This document shows positions 1 through 7,591 of a stretch of DNA of 64,000 nt, in pieces; positions within the stretch are counted from its first letter, which is position 1; each line of letters opens with the position of its first letter. The DNA is from Anaerolineae bacterium. Lineage in GTDB: Bacteria > Chloroflexota > Anaerolineae > Aggregatilineales > Phototrophicaceae. The notes below the pieces were generated by a model. That model had not been told where the DNA came from and did no database searches. It saw only the letters and a program-made list of their open reading frames with translations. Both the position numbers and the translations under genes were made by a program. The stretch lies in NCBI GenBank assembly GCA_022841825.1, contig JALHQT010000003.1, positions 124,001 to 188,000 on the forward strand, written 5' to 3'.

Positions 1-416
1 GCCAGGAAGGTGCTGCCGGAAAACGCATAGCCGAGGCTGAACGCCAGCAGAGCCAGGCTGATGACTGCCCATGCCGCGAAGTCCGCCGGGTTGCCGCGCG
101 CCAGATGCGCCGTGATCGCGCCCAGGACGACGATGCTGACCGCCATCACCCCGCGTCCCAGCCAGATCCAGAACAGCCGCCGAAAGCCGCCAATGGCGCG
201 CCGGTCGGACATGCGCCCCGCCCAGACGCCGAGTGGCGCGAGGAAGTAGCGCAGGGCGACCAGCAAGCCGACGGCGGTCGCACTGAAGCCAAGATCGCTG
301 ATCATGATGCGGTTCCAGACGCCCGTCGTGATGACATCCGCCATCCCGGAGCCGAGATGGAAGAAGCCGATCTTGATGTTGCGGGCGACGCTGAGGTTTG
401 GTTGGGGGTCAGACAT
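1..416 (-). CDS. MFS transporter, PucC/BCD family-like (partial, 3' end outside window)
   Basis: The first 138 codons of a membrane transporter read leftward off the window. The N-terminus MSDPQPNLSVARNIKIGFFH is followed by a helix-rich segment with an RYFLAPLGVWAGRMSDRR stretch typical of the loop between the first helices of the PucC/BCD branch of the major facilitator superfamily. Known members include bacteriochlorophyll-associated PucC proteins, but related proteins also occur in non-phototrophs, so no photosynthetic role is claimed. I see no clear ribosome-binding site before the ATG. A strong dyad operator lies directly upstream at 431-484, suggesting repressor control. The family assignment rests on the N-terminal third only. 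Confidence 0.7.
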   Translation of the reverse strand, partial: MSDPQPNLSVARNIKIGFFHLGSGMADVITTGVWNRIMISDLGFSATAVGLLVALRYFLAPLGVWAGRMSDRRAIGGFRRLFWIWLGRGVMAVSIVVLGAITAHLARGNPADFAAWAVISLALLAFSLGYAFSGSTFL

Positions 417-430
417 TGTGGAGGATGCTC

Positions 431-484
431 TATAGATTTCTGTAGATTTATCGCTCAATCATACAGAAATCTATAGAAATCTGT
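431..484. promoter_or_regulatory. Dyad operator upstream of the PucC-like gene
   Basis: A perfect 14-bp inverted repeat, TATAGATTTCTGTA (431-444) against TACAGAAATCTATA (462-475), is extended by further half-sites: TAGATTT at 443-449 and AAATCTG at 478-484. The half-site is therefore present four times, two in each orientation. It lies between the start at 416 and the 3' end of the reductase gene at 528. Tandem inverted half-sites of this kind are typical of dimeric repressor operators. The regulator is not identifiable here. Confidence 0.7.
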
Positions 485-527
485 CAATGTGGGAAACTGG
501 CTCTCGTTCCAGATGGGAGCGTTTTCC

Positions 528-1166
528 CTATTTCCCATTCACCATCGGCATCTTGCGAATCCACTGCGATTGAGGCTGCGTCGCCTGCTCGACCATGAAC
601 GCTGCAAGGTCGGCGCGTGTGATCTGCGTGCCGCTCTCCGCGCCCACATAGCCGACGCGGATGCTGCCCGTCTTCGCGCCATCCGTCAGGCGCGGACCTC
701 GCACGACGATCCAGTCGAGCGGCGTCGTACGCACCAGCGCGATGCTCTCCGCCGAGTCCTTCAGCACATCGCCAGCCGTCACCTTGAGCAGGAAGCCGAA
801 GATGTGATCGATCAGCTTCGGCTGATCATGCGGGTCACGCACGCCCGCGCCCGTCAGCACGATATACCGTTTGACGCCCGCGCCCAGCAGCGCCTGCGTG
901 ATGTTGCGCTGCGCCGTCACCAGCAGGTCTTTGGGCGAGCCTTTGACAGGACCGAGCGCGCTGATCGCCGCCTGTGCCCCGGCGACCGCCTGTGCCACCG
1001 ATGCGGCGTCGCTGCTGTCGCCCTGTACGATCTTCAAGCGTTCGTGCGCGTTCACCAGCTTCGCAGGGTCACGCACGAAGGCGGTGACGGTATGCCCCGC
1101 CGCCAACGCTTCATCGATGACCAGACGCCCGGTGCGACCAGACGCGCCGAATACAACCAGGTTCAT
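528..1166 (-). CDS. NAD(P)-binding SDR/NmrA-like reductase
   Basis: A 212-residue protein with an N-terminal Rossmann nucleotide-binding motif, VVFGASGRTGRLV (residues 4-16), followed by FVRDPAKL and the acidic QGDSSD turn. This pattern belongs to the atypical short-chain dehydrogenases of the NmrA / biliverdin-reductase-B type (NAD(P)H-binding). The middle carries YIVLTGAGVRDP and WIVVRGPRLTDG, also characteristic of that group. Length is normal for the family. The ATG at 1166 follows a GAGG about 10 nt upstream. Substrate is unknown; members act as redox sensors or quinone/flavin reductases. It is flanked upstream by the fold-back element at 1205-1382, which separates it from the DsbA-like gene. 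Confidence 0.85.
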   Translation of the reverse strand: MNLVVFGASGRTGRLVIDEALAAGHTVTAFVRDPAKLVNAHERLKIVQGDSSDAASVAQAVAGAQAAISALGPVKGSPKDLLVTAQRNITQALLGAGVKRYIVLTGAGVRDPHDQPKLIDHIFGFLLKVTAGDVLKDSAESIALVRTTPLDWIVVRGPRLTDGAKTGSIRVGYVGAESGTQITRADLAAFMVEQATQPQSQWIRKMPMVNGK

Positions 1167-1204
1167 GGATTGAGTCCTCGCTAACTTATAGATGATTCGA
1201 TTTA

Positions 1205-1382
1205 AGGCTTGTCCGATAGTCCGGAAGATCCTCTCCCGTCCGCCGACCGTTAAAACGGGTCGGCTACAGGACTCAAGCCCACCGAAGGGGGCTGAGGAAA
1301 TGCCGAGTCTTCGGCAGCGCCTTCAGTGCGCCCGACGCGCTTTAGCCGTCGGCGCGGCGGGCGTTGAGTATCGGACAAGCCT
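1205..1382. mobile_element. MITE-like fold-back element
   Basis: A 178-bp non-coding segment bounded by perfect 14-bp terminal inverted repeats, AGGCTTGTCCGATA (1205-1218) and its complement (1369-1382). A second imperfect inverted pair lies inside (1241-1257 against 1338-1354, 14 of 17 matching), so most of the element can fold into one long hairpin. No transposase is encoded. The flanks are TTTA and ATTT, so no clear target duplication is visible. I infer a non-autonomous transposon-like element. Confidence 0.65.
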
Positions 1383-1404
1383 ATTTTGGGTGAGGGTTTT
1401 TCGA

Positions 1405-2043
1405 TTACGTTTTCGCGGTCTCCATCGCCGCCACGCGCTCCATCACCTGCTGTAAAACCTGCGGCGGCTGCGCCCCGCTGACGGCATAACGCCCGTTGAA
1501 GACGAACAGCGGCACACCGCTCACGCCGCGCATTGCGCCCTCGCGCGCTTCCGCCTCGACCTCCTCGCGCGCGGCATCGGTGGCGAGCTGCGCGCGCAGC
1601 GCCGCCGCGTCCACGCCCGCGCGTTCCGCTGCCCGCGCGATCACCTCGATGTCGCCTACGTCTTCGCCAAACTCGAAGTAGGCGTCATAGAGCGCATCGA
1701 TCATCGCCGCCCGCCGATCCTCCGGCGTCAGGCGGATGGCGCGGTGTGCCAGCAGGGTGTTGGGTGCCTTCTCGATTCGCTCGAAGTTGAAGGTGATGCC
1801 CGCCGCCGCGCCCATCTGACGCGGCGCGTCGAACCACATCTCCAGGTCGGGGCTGCCGCCGCCTTTGGCGCGCATGTATTGGCGGAAGTCGTAGCCCTCT
1901 GGCGGAATATCGCCATTCAGGAAGAAGGTGCGATAGGTAACGCTGACCGGCTCGCCCTGCCAGCTTTCGAGCGCGTTCGCCAGATGCCGCTTGCCAATCC
2001 GACACCAGGGGCACGCGATGTCCTGATACACTTCGATCTGCAT
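1405..2043 (-). CDS. DsbA family oxidoreductase (FrnE-like)
   Basis: A 212-residue thioredoxin-fold protein with the redox motif C-P-W-C near the N-terminus (IACPWCRIGK) and a helical insertion typical of FrnE/2-hydroxychromene-2-carboxylate isomerase-like DsbA proteins. The C-terminal SGVPLFVFNGRYAVSGAQPP contains the conserved cis-proline region (GVP) and the substrate-facing SGAQ. No signal peptide, so it is cytoplasmic. The ATG at 2043 is chosen because a GAGGTG lies 7 nt upstream; a longer frame would begin with sequence derived from the heptamer repeat at 2066-2093. It is divergent from the HxlR regulator, a common arrangement in which HxlR controls redox genes. Its physiological substrate is unknown. 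Confidence 0.9.
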   Translation of the reverse strand: MQIEVYQDIACPWCRIGKRHLANALESWQGEPVSVTYRTFFLNGDIPPEGYDFRQYMRAKGGGSPDLEMWFDAPRQMGAAAGITFNFERIEKAPNTLLAHRAIRLTPEDRRAAMIDALYDAYFEFGEDVGDIEVIARAAERAGVDAAALRAQLATDAAREEVEAEAREGAMRGVSGVPLFVFNGRYAVSGAQPPQVLQQVMERVAAMETAKT

Positions 2044-2065
2044 ACGATACACCTCAGTCATGATC

Positions 2066-2093
2066 GTGCGTGGTGCGAAGTGCGCAGTGCGAA
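2066..2093. repeat. Heptamer array (GTGCGNR x4), single arm
   Basis: Four consecutive heptamers, GTGCGTG, GTGCGAA, GTGCGCA and GTGCGAA, lie 23 nt upstream of the DsbA-like start. The same unit recurs at seven other loci in the window, usually with an inverted partner. No inverted partner is obvious here. Confidence 0.85.
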
Positions 2094-2124
2094 TCTGCAC
2101 AGATCGCCACAAAATTCGTTATAG

Positions 2125-2146
2125 GGGCGCACCGATGGGTGCGCCC
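2125..2146. repeat. Small palindrome of the GGGGCG family
   Basis: A 9-bp stem, GGGCGCACC (2125-2133) pairing with GGTGCGCCC (2138-2146), is preceded by ATAG. It matches the dispersed palindromes found at many intergenic sites here. It lies in the divergent promoter region of the DsbA-like and HxlR genes. Confidence 0.7.
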
Positions 2147-2230
2147 GATGCTCATGCGTACGCCCCCTTCATCGCCGAATGCCATTGTCGCCGAGCACAT
2201 TGGAAATAACAATTACGCATCTTTTTCTGG

Positions 2231-2251
2231 TATAGTATGAAAATCATACTA
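2231..2251 (+). promoter_or_regulatory. Operator and -10 region of the HxlR gene
   Basis: A perfect dyad with 8-bp arms and a 3-bp spacer, TAGTATGA-AAA-TCATACTA (2233-2251), overlaps a -10-like TATAGT (2231-2236). It ends 12 bp before the ATG. HxlR/DUF24 repressors bind such short palindromes, so autoregulation and control of the divergent oxidoreductase are the likely function. Confidence 0.75.
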
Positions 2252-2263
2252 AAGGATCAACCT

Positions 2264-2581
2264 ATGTCCCCCGCACCCGAAAAATGCCCGGTCGAGACGA
2301 CGCTGGAGATCATCGGCGGCAAATGGAAGCCGCTCATCCTCTTCTACCTGCTGGAAGGCACGCATCGCTTCGGCACACTGCGGCGGCGCATCCCCGGCAT
2401 CACCCAGCAGATGCTGACGCAGCAGCTCCGTGAGCTGGAGGCGGATGGAGTCGTCCAGCGCCTCGTCTACGCAGAAGTGCCGCCGCGCGTGGAATACTCG
2501 CTGACGGAGCGCGGGCGCTCGCTCGAACCTGTGCTGCAGGCGATGCTGGCATGGGGATTGGCGCGGCGCGCGGAGGGCTGA
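2264..2581 (+). CDS. HxlR family transcriptional regulator
   Basis: A 105-residue winged-helix protein. [19 protein letters not shown] near the N-terminus is the signature of the HxlR/DUF24 family, with the conserved early cysteine. It is followed by [20 protein letters not shown], the recognition helix, and the wing [16 protein letters not shown]. In this family the N-terminal Cys often senses oxidants, quinones or aldehydes. The ATG at 2264 is chosen over an upstream ATG at 2237 because it follows AAAGGA and because the earlier codon lies inside the operator palindrome. Divergent orientation to the DsbA-like gene suggests that gene is its target. Confidence 0.93.
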   Translation: MSPAPEKCPVETTLEIIGGKWKPLILFYLLEGTHRFGTLRRRIPGITQQMLTQQLRELEADGVVQRLVYAEVPPRVEYSLTERGRSLEPVLQAMLAWGLARRAEG

Positions 2582-2728
2582 ACGAGAACACAGGCGACAC
2601 GTCAGGACACCTACCCACATCTCCTCCGAAAGTCCAGGCGCTGCTCCGCCGCCTATCGGATTATCTCCGAGGGCGACATATTTTATTCTGGGAACATCGA
2701 ACGCAGGTTGTTTCCAGGAGTATCTCCC

Positions 2729-3523
2729 ATGAAGTTCCGCTTCTTGCTCATCGCACTGATCGTGATGATGGCAGTCGTCATACCCGCCGCCGCGCAAAGC
2801 GCGGAGACGCTGGTCGTCTCGACGGGCGGCATCCAGCTCACCATCGACAAGGACTTTGCCACTGGCGTCAGCATCAACACGCTGCCCGCCGATGACCCCG
2901 CGCCGGGTCCCGGCTTCGCCGAACCCGCCAGCACGCAGATTGCTTTCATCAACCCGCCGCCCGGCTTCGCGCCGGAGTCGATCTTGACCGTGCGTCTGTA
3001 TCGCACGGCGGATTTTGAGGGCTATCCCGAACATCAGGCGCGGATGACTCAGCTCCAACTGCTGCTCGAAGACATGACGCCTGAGGCGCTGACGCAGTTC
3101 ATGCAGCCCGCTGCGACGATGGACGGCAACCCACCGCTGCCCTTCATTCCAGTCTATCCGCATGGTTCGGCATTGCAGGCGCGCGCGGAATTCTTCGAGA
3201 CGCCGATGTTCCGGGGCGTCCGCTACATCGGGGCGTTCGCCGCCGCCGCCGAGCCGTTCAACAGCCGCAGCTTCCTCTATACCTATCAGGGAATTTCAAG
3301 CGATGGCTCGCTCTATCTGTCGGCGCAGGCGTTCGTCAACACGACGCTCTTCCCGGACGAGCCAGGTCCCATCGACCCCGCGACGTTTATGGACAACTTC
3401 GGGCAGTATGTCCAGGAGAGCATTGCCACGATCAACGCCGGGACGCCGGAAGACTTCTCGCCCAATCTGGCGGATGTGGATGCGATTGTCCAGTCGATCA
3501 CCGTCACGCCGATTGTGCCGTAA
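2729..3523 (+). CDS. Secreted protein of unknown function
   Basis: A 264-residue protein with a clear signal peptide: basic MKFRF, a hydrophobic core LLIALIVMMAVVIPAA and a probable A-Q-S cleavage region near residue 23. The mature part has no cysteine-rich or catalytic motif I recognise. It is rich in Pro/Phe/Ala, with PPPGFAPESILTVRLYRTADF and ARAEFFETPMFRGVRYIGAF resembling beta-rich extracellular domains. GGAG lies 8 nt before the ATG. The gene stands alone, and a perfect 28-bp palindrome after its stop probably serves as bidirectional terminator with the convergent gene. Function unknown. Confidence 0.85.
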   Translation: MKFRFLLIALIVMMAVVIPAAAQSAETLVVSTGGIQLTIDKDFATGVSINTLPADDPAPGPGFAEPASTQIAFINPPPGFAPESILTVRLYRTADFEGYPEHQARMTQLQLLLEDMTPEALTQFMQPAATMDGNPPLPFIPVYPHGSALQARAEFFETPMFRGVRYIGAFAAAAEPFNSRSFLYTYQGISSDGSLYLSAQAFVNTTLFPDEPGPIDPATFMDNFGQYVQESIATINAGTPEDFSPNLADVDAIVQSITVTPIVP

Positions 3524-3546
3524 GGAAAACGCCCGGACCGGGGGTG

Positions 3547-3574
3547 GTAGGGGCGACCCATGGGTCGCCCCTAC
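3547..3574. repeat. Perfect 28-bp palindrome (GGGGCG family), probable bidirectional terminator
   Basis: Two uninterrupted 14-bp arms, GTAGGGGCGACCCA (3547-3560) and TGGGTCGCCCCTAC (3561-3574), lie between convergent genes ending at 3523 and 3579. There is no T-tract, so termination is inferred from position. The same core recurs across the window. Confidence 0.85.
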
Positions 3575-3578
3575 GGAT

Positions 3579-5039
3579 TCACGGATTTTCTAGCGTTGTC
3601 GCGCCGTCTTTGAAGAGGAACAAGCGCTCTTCTTCCAGCCGCTCCAGCATGACGAGCACTTCGTCCTGTGAAGTCCAACTGTTGTAGAAGAAGTGCATCT
3701 GCTGACAACGCGGATCAGCTTCCAGGCGCGTGAGAAAACACTGTTCCATGACTGCGTTATGGCTCTCGCCCATCTCGAACGCGCGCAGGGTGTTGGCGGC
3801 GTAGCCGACGACCAGGAAGATGGTGCTGAGTGCCATTGCGCCGATGATAGGTCTTCGCCAGCGCCGCAGGCGGCTTCGCGTTGAGAGGAGATAGCGCAGA
3901 TTGGGGATCATCAGGGCAATGACGGCGATCCAGAAGGGAATCACGAGCGTGATATACCGCGCGACCAAAGCACCTGTCAGTTCGCCGCCGCGCCCGATGG
4001 TGAGCAGCAGCCCGTTCGCCAGGCTAAAGCCGATCAGCAGCAGCCATGGGCTGAGGTCGCGCAGGGAAACGCGGCGGACAAAGATTGCCAGCGCGAGATT
4101 GCCACCCAGCAATCCGATGCCGAGCAGACCCATGCTCACCGGGATGAGCGGCTGGAACCAGCCGCTGCTGCCGTTGAAGTTATGCAGCAGGTGCAGTGTC
4201 TGACCTGAAAGCGCATTGCCGAGGTACGCAAGGGCATAGCGCACATCATGGGCGTCGAACACATTGTTCCATGAGGGTTGGTCAGAGGTTTCCGGGACAA
4301 ACCCGCTCACATAAAATCCTGTGCTGATACCCGCGATGACCAGCCACATCAGATAAAACGTCCAGCGACGATAGCCGTTAAGCCATAACGCAATCGGGAT
4401 GACGCCCCAAAGGACGTTGCCGCTCAGAAACGACCATGCCGAAAGCCATGTGCAGCCCACACAGATCCAGAAGGCGCGTAGGCTGCGCGGAAAACGACCG
4501 ATTGCCCAGGCGGAGACATAGGTACTGAGCATCATCAGGAAGATGACCTTCTGGTGTCCCCAAATCCAGTTCTCCCGCTGCCCGAACGAGAAGAGCAGGA
4601 TGGCGGCGGGCACCAGGAAAATGAGCGCTTCGCTGCGGGAAGACGTTTGATGACGGTAGAGGTCGAACATCAGCAGCAGGCTGATGACCATGATCAGGAT
4701 GCTGAACGCCAGTTCCCATCGCATGTCGCCGCCGTTCAACGCGGCGAGCAGGACAGAAATCACATACGGGATGACGTGGCGATGATCGCTCAACTGCACG
4801 AAAAACTCCGCGAACGTCAGCGTGCCATCCCGCTGCATGAGCACTAGCGGCACCATGCGCGTGTATTCATCCAGCCAGGGCACGGTATACCCGTAGCGCA
4901 CGACATACAGGATGAGGGCGATCAGGGGGATCGTGGCGATGAAGACGAGTCCCCATTCCAGTTTGGTAAGCGAACGTGAGCGCATCAGCGCCGGCGTTCC
5001 AGCAGGATGGGTGAGCGGTGCGGCGGGGGCGCTCGTCAT
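3579..5039 (-). CDS. Polytopic membrane protein, GT-C-like (paralogue 1)
   Basis: A 486-residue protein with about ten membrane helices. After the first helix comes RYGYTVPWLDEYTRMVPLV. The acidic WLDEY loop is reminiscent of the first-loop Asp/Glu of GT-C glycosyltransferases, but I cannot place it in a named family. Other features are GGDMRWELAFS, FGQRENWIWGHQK and a soluble C-terminal tail. It is a close paralogue of the next gene upstream (5182-6660) and shares its start context ATGACGAGCGC. A 131-bp relic of the GT2 gene tail lies directly before its start, showing that the two copies arose by tandem duplication. The context with a GT2 enzyme suggests a role in cell-envelope glycan assembly (inference). 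Confidence 0.8.
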   Translation of the reverse strand: MTSAPAAPLTHPAGTPALMRSRSLTKLEWGLVFIATIPLIALILYVVRYGYTVPWLDEYTRMVPLVLMQRDGTLTFAEFFVQLSDHRHVIPYVISVLLAALNGGDMRWELAFSILIMVISLLLMFDLYRHQTSSRSEALIFLVPAAILLFSFGQRENWIWGHQKVIFLMMLSTYVSAWAIGRFPRSLRAFWICVGCTWLSAWSFLSGNVLWGVIPIALWLNGYRRWTFYLMWLVIAGISTGFYVSGFVPETSDQPSWNNVFDAHDVRYALAYLGNALSGQTLHLLHNFNGSSGWFQPLIPVSMGLLGIGLLGGNLALAIFVRRVSLRDLSPWLLLIGFSLANGLLLTIGRGGELTGALVARYITLVIPFWIAVIALMIPNLRYLLSTRSRLRRWRRPIIGAMALSTIFLVVGYAANTLRAFEMGESHNAVMEQCFLTRLEADPRCQQMHFFYNSWTSQDEVLVMLERLEEERLFLFKDGATTLENP

Positions 5040-5166
5040 CCGATGTTGCCGCCTGACTCTGCTTCCACCTGGAAACGGATTTCGTCGGGGAAACGGCGCT
5101 CGTCGGGCTGTGCCTGTGCGGATGCGCCGTTTTCGTCATGCCAGGGGATGAAGACATCGTCGCTGG
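5036..5166 (-). pseudogene. Relic of the GT2 glycosyltransferase 3' end
   Basis: This segment closely matches the last 43 codons of the GT2 gene (6658-6787) and is readable in the same frame, with changes such as Thr to Ala, Asp to Gly, Leu to Phe and Pro to Ser. It ends in a TGA overlapping the ATG of the membrane protein at 5039, as the intact copy does at 6660. It is the footprint of a tandem duplication of the unit GT2 tail plus membrane-protein gene. Confidence 0.9.
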
Positions 5167-5181
5167 CAACGCGGAGTTGTC

Positions 5182-6660
5182 TCACGAGCCAGCCTCTCCA
5201 CCGCCAGCACCGCGGAAAAGGAACAAGCGATGGGCATCGAGCTGATCGAGCAGTACGATGACTTCTGCTGGGTCAAGCCATATGAAAAAGTGAGATTCGC
5301 GACAAAGGTCGCTGGCTTCCAGTCGTGTGAGAAAACACTGCTCCATCATATCATTGAACGTTTCGCGCAGAACGAGCGCGCGGTACGTGTTGGTGACGAA
5401 GCCAAAGAGCACAATACATGCGGTGACCGCGGACAGAGAAATGAAGCTCTTCCAGCGCCGTCGGAGAGATTTTTCCCGCATGAAGTCCGCCAGATTGTGG
5501 ACTGCGAGAGCAGCAATGGCGATCCAGAACGGGACAACGAGGGTGATGTAATGGGCTGTAAGCGCGTTTTGGATATCGCTGCGTCCCAGGAGGAGGAGCA
5601 GTCCGTTTGCCCATGTGAAGCCGATAAGGAGCAGCAGGGGGCTGAGAAGGCGCAGTGCGACACGCCGAACGTGCAGCGCGGCGAAAAGGTGGATGCCCAA
5701 CAGCACCATGCCCAGGGTTCCCATCAGCATCGGCATTCTCACATCGAAGGTCGGTCTGCCTTCGATGAGTTCATCGAAGGTCGGTCTGCCCTCGATGAAC
5801 TCCTGAAGAAAATGGATCGTTTCTCCGGAGAAGGCATGCCCCAGATACGTCAAGAAATAGCGAACGTCCTCTGCGCCCAGCCCAGTGTTCCACAGTACCG
5901 GATAAGTCGTGTCACGCGCGTATCCAATCACATACAACGTGATGTTGACCGTGGCAATCACCAGCCAGATCGCATACATGGACGGGCGGCGGAAGCCGTT
6001 GAGCCACATGGCGATGGGGATGACGACCCAGAGGACGTTTCCGCCCAGAAATGACCAGGCAGCGATGATCGTCGCAGCCACGCAAATCCAAACTGCGTGC
6101 CAACTGCGCGGAAAGCGCCCCATCGCCCAGGCGGAAAGATACGCACCAAACATCATCAGAAACATCTGCTTCTGATTGCCCCAGATCCAGTTCTGCCGCT
6201 GCCCGAGCGAGAACAGCAAAAAGGCGGCGATGGCGGCAAAGATGAGCGTTTCTGTCCGGCTGCTGCTGATGTGGCGATAGAGATCGACCAGCAGCGCGAA
6301 GCTGACCAGCATCAGCAGAAGGCTGAATGCCAGCTCCCAGCGCATGTCGCCGCCGCTGAGGACGGCAAACAGCACGCTGATGCCATAGGGGATCGGCAGC
6401 CGGTGGTCGCCGTACTGCACGAGCAGATCGCCGAGGGTAAACGTCCCTGCCTGCTGTCTGAGGACGAGCGGTACCATGTTGACATATTCGTCGAGCCACG
6501 GGACAGTGTAGCCGTAGCGGGCGACGAAAGTGATCACGCCGATGATGGGGAGAGCGGCGAGCAGGAGCAGTCCCCATTCCAATCTGGTAAACGCTCGCAA
6601 ACGGAGCAGCGGCGGCGTTCCAGCAGGATGGACTGTCGGTGCAGCGGGAGCGCTCGTCAT
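5182..6660 (-). CDS. Polytopic membrane protein, GT-C-like (paralogue 2)
   Basis: A 492-residue paralogue of the protein at 3579-5039, with the same order of motifs: YGYTVPWLDEYVNMVPLVL, GGDMRWELAFS, FGQRQNWIWGNQKQM and RFPRSWHAVWIC. Its ATG shares one base with the stop of the GT2 gene (TGATG), so the two are translationally coupled. It differs by a 10-residue in-frame tandem repeat (EFIEGRPTFD/ELIEGRPTFD) in a loop near residue 300 that the other copy lacks. The likely location is the cytoplasmic membrane. A joint role with the coupled GT2 enzyme, such as use of a lipid-linked sugar, is plausible but unproven. Confidence 0.82.
   Translation of the reverse strand: MTSAPAAPTVHPAGTPPLLRLRAFTRLEWGLLLLAALPIIGVITFVARYGYTVPWLDEYVNMVPLVLRQQAGTFTLGDLLVQYGDHRLPIPYGISVLFAVLSGGDMRWELAFSLLLMLVSFALLVDLYRHISSSRTETLIFAAIAAFLLFSLGQRQNWIWGNQKQMFLMMFGAYLSAWAMGRFPRSWHAVWICVAATIIAAWSFLGGNVLWVVIPIAMWLNGFRRPSMYAIWLVIATVNITLYVIGYARDTTYPVLWNTGLGAEDVRYFLTYLGHAFSGETIHFLQEFIEGRPTFDELIEGRPTFDVRMPMLMGTLGMVLLGIHLFAALHVRRVALRLLSPLLLLIGFTWANGLLLLLGRSDIQNALTAHYITLVVPFWIAIAALAVHNLADFMREKSLRRRWKSFISLSAVTACIVLFGFVTNTYRALVLRETFNDMMEQCFLTRLEASDLCRESHFFIWLDPAEVIVLLDQLDAHRLFLFRGAGGGEAGS
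5742..5801. repeat. Two-copy 30-bp in-frame tandem repeat
   Basis: Units at 5742-5771 and 5772-5801 differ at only two or three bases and encode a 10-residue repeat in the membrane protein at 5182-6660. The paralogue has no equivalent, so the duplication is recent. Confidence 0.85.
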
Positions 6661-7517
6661 CAGATGTTGCCGCCTGGCTCTGCTTCCACCTGCAAACGGA
6701 TTTCGTCGGGGAAACGGCGCTCGTCGGGCTGTGCCTGTGCGGATGCGTCGTTTTCGTCATGCCAGGGGATGAAGACATCGTCGCTGGTGCGGCGGTGGTC
6801 GTTGCGGATCAGCAGCCACTCAAACCAGACTGTCAACAGTGTGAACAGATAGCGACTGCCCTGCTCTTTCAGCTTAAGCTGGGAGACGCCAAGATCGCGG
6901 TTGCGCCACGAAATCGGCAGCACCTTGTACGAGTAGCCGCGCACGATGCACTTGAGCGGGATTTCGATGGTCAGGTTGAAGTGCGGCGAGACGAACGGGC
7001 GACAGCCGTCGATGGCGCTGCGACGGTAACCCTTGAAGGCGTTCGTCACATCGTTGAAGCGCAGTTGGAACATGATCTGGATCGCCAGATTGGCGAGGCG
7101 GTTGACCAACAGCTTGAAACGCGGATAGTCGATCACCCGCGAGCCGCGCAGGAAGCGCGACCCGAACACGCAGTCCGCGTCGTCGCGCAGGATCTGATAG
7201 TAGCGCACCACATCCTCTGGCGCGTCGGACATATCCGCCATGTAGATGACGACGGCGTCGCCCGTGTAATGCTCCAGCCCGTAGGCGACCGCGCGCCCGA
7301 AGCCGTTGCGCCCTGGATTGCGGATGACGCGGATGCGCTCGTCCTGCTCATGCTGCGCGAGAATCAGGTCATACGTCCGGTCACGGCTGCCGTCATCGAC
7401 GACCAGGATCTCGAACGTCGAAATCCCCGCCTGATCGAGATGGTCGCGCAGGGCAAGCGTGGTGCGATCCACGTTGCCCTCTTCATTGCGGGCGGGGATG
7501 ACAATCGAGAGTTTCAC
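6660..7517 (-). CDS. Family 2 glycosyltransferase (DPM1/GtrB-like)
   Basis: A 285-residue GT-A fold enzyme. It starts with MKLSIVIPARNEEGNVD, then has ILVVDDGSRDRTYD (nucleotide-sugar-binding Asp pair), GFGRAVAYGLEH and VIYMADMSDAPEDV in the place of the usual DxD region. DVTNAFKGYRR and FNLTIEIPLK fit polyprenyl-phosphate sugar transferases, which pass a sugar from a nucleotide donor to undecaprenyl or dolichyl phosphate. The C-terminal 40 residues are hydrophilic; no membrane helix pair is evident, so it may be peripheral. It is coupled to the downstream membrane protein by a one-base stop/start overlap. A diverged copy of its tail is at 5036-5166. Confidence 0.9.
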   Translation of the reverse strand: MKLSIVIPARNEEGNVDRTTLALRDHLDQAGISTFEILVVDDGSRDRTYDLILAQHEQDERIRVIRNPGRNGFGRAVAYGLEHYTGDAVVIYMADMSDAPEDVVRYYQILRDDADCVFGSRFLRGSRVIDYPRFKLLVNRLANLAIQIMFQLRFNDVTNAFKGYRRSAIDGCRPFVSPHFNLTIEIPLKCIVRGYSYKVLPISWRNRDLGVSQLKLKEQGSRYLFTLLTVWFEWLLIRNDHRRTSDDVFIPWHDENDASAQAQPDERRFPDEIRLQVEAEPGGNI

Positions 7518-7591
7518 AGCAGTGCCTCGCTATCGTGTGCATACTCACGATGATAAGCGCTATCTGGCGAATCTTCCGTCAAGAAAACGGC

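Noticed and set aside
1-416. PucC-like transporter as proof of a phototroph
   Set aside because: Only the N-terminal third is visible, related MFS proteins occur in non-phototrophs, and no pigment or reaction-centre gene is in the window.
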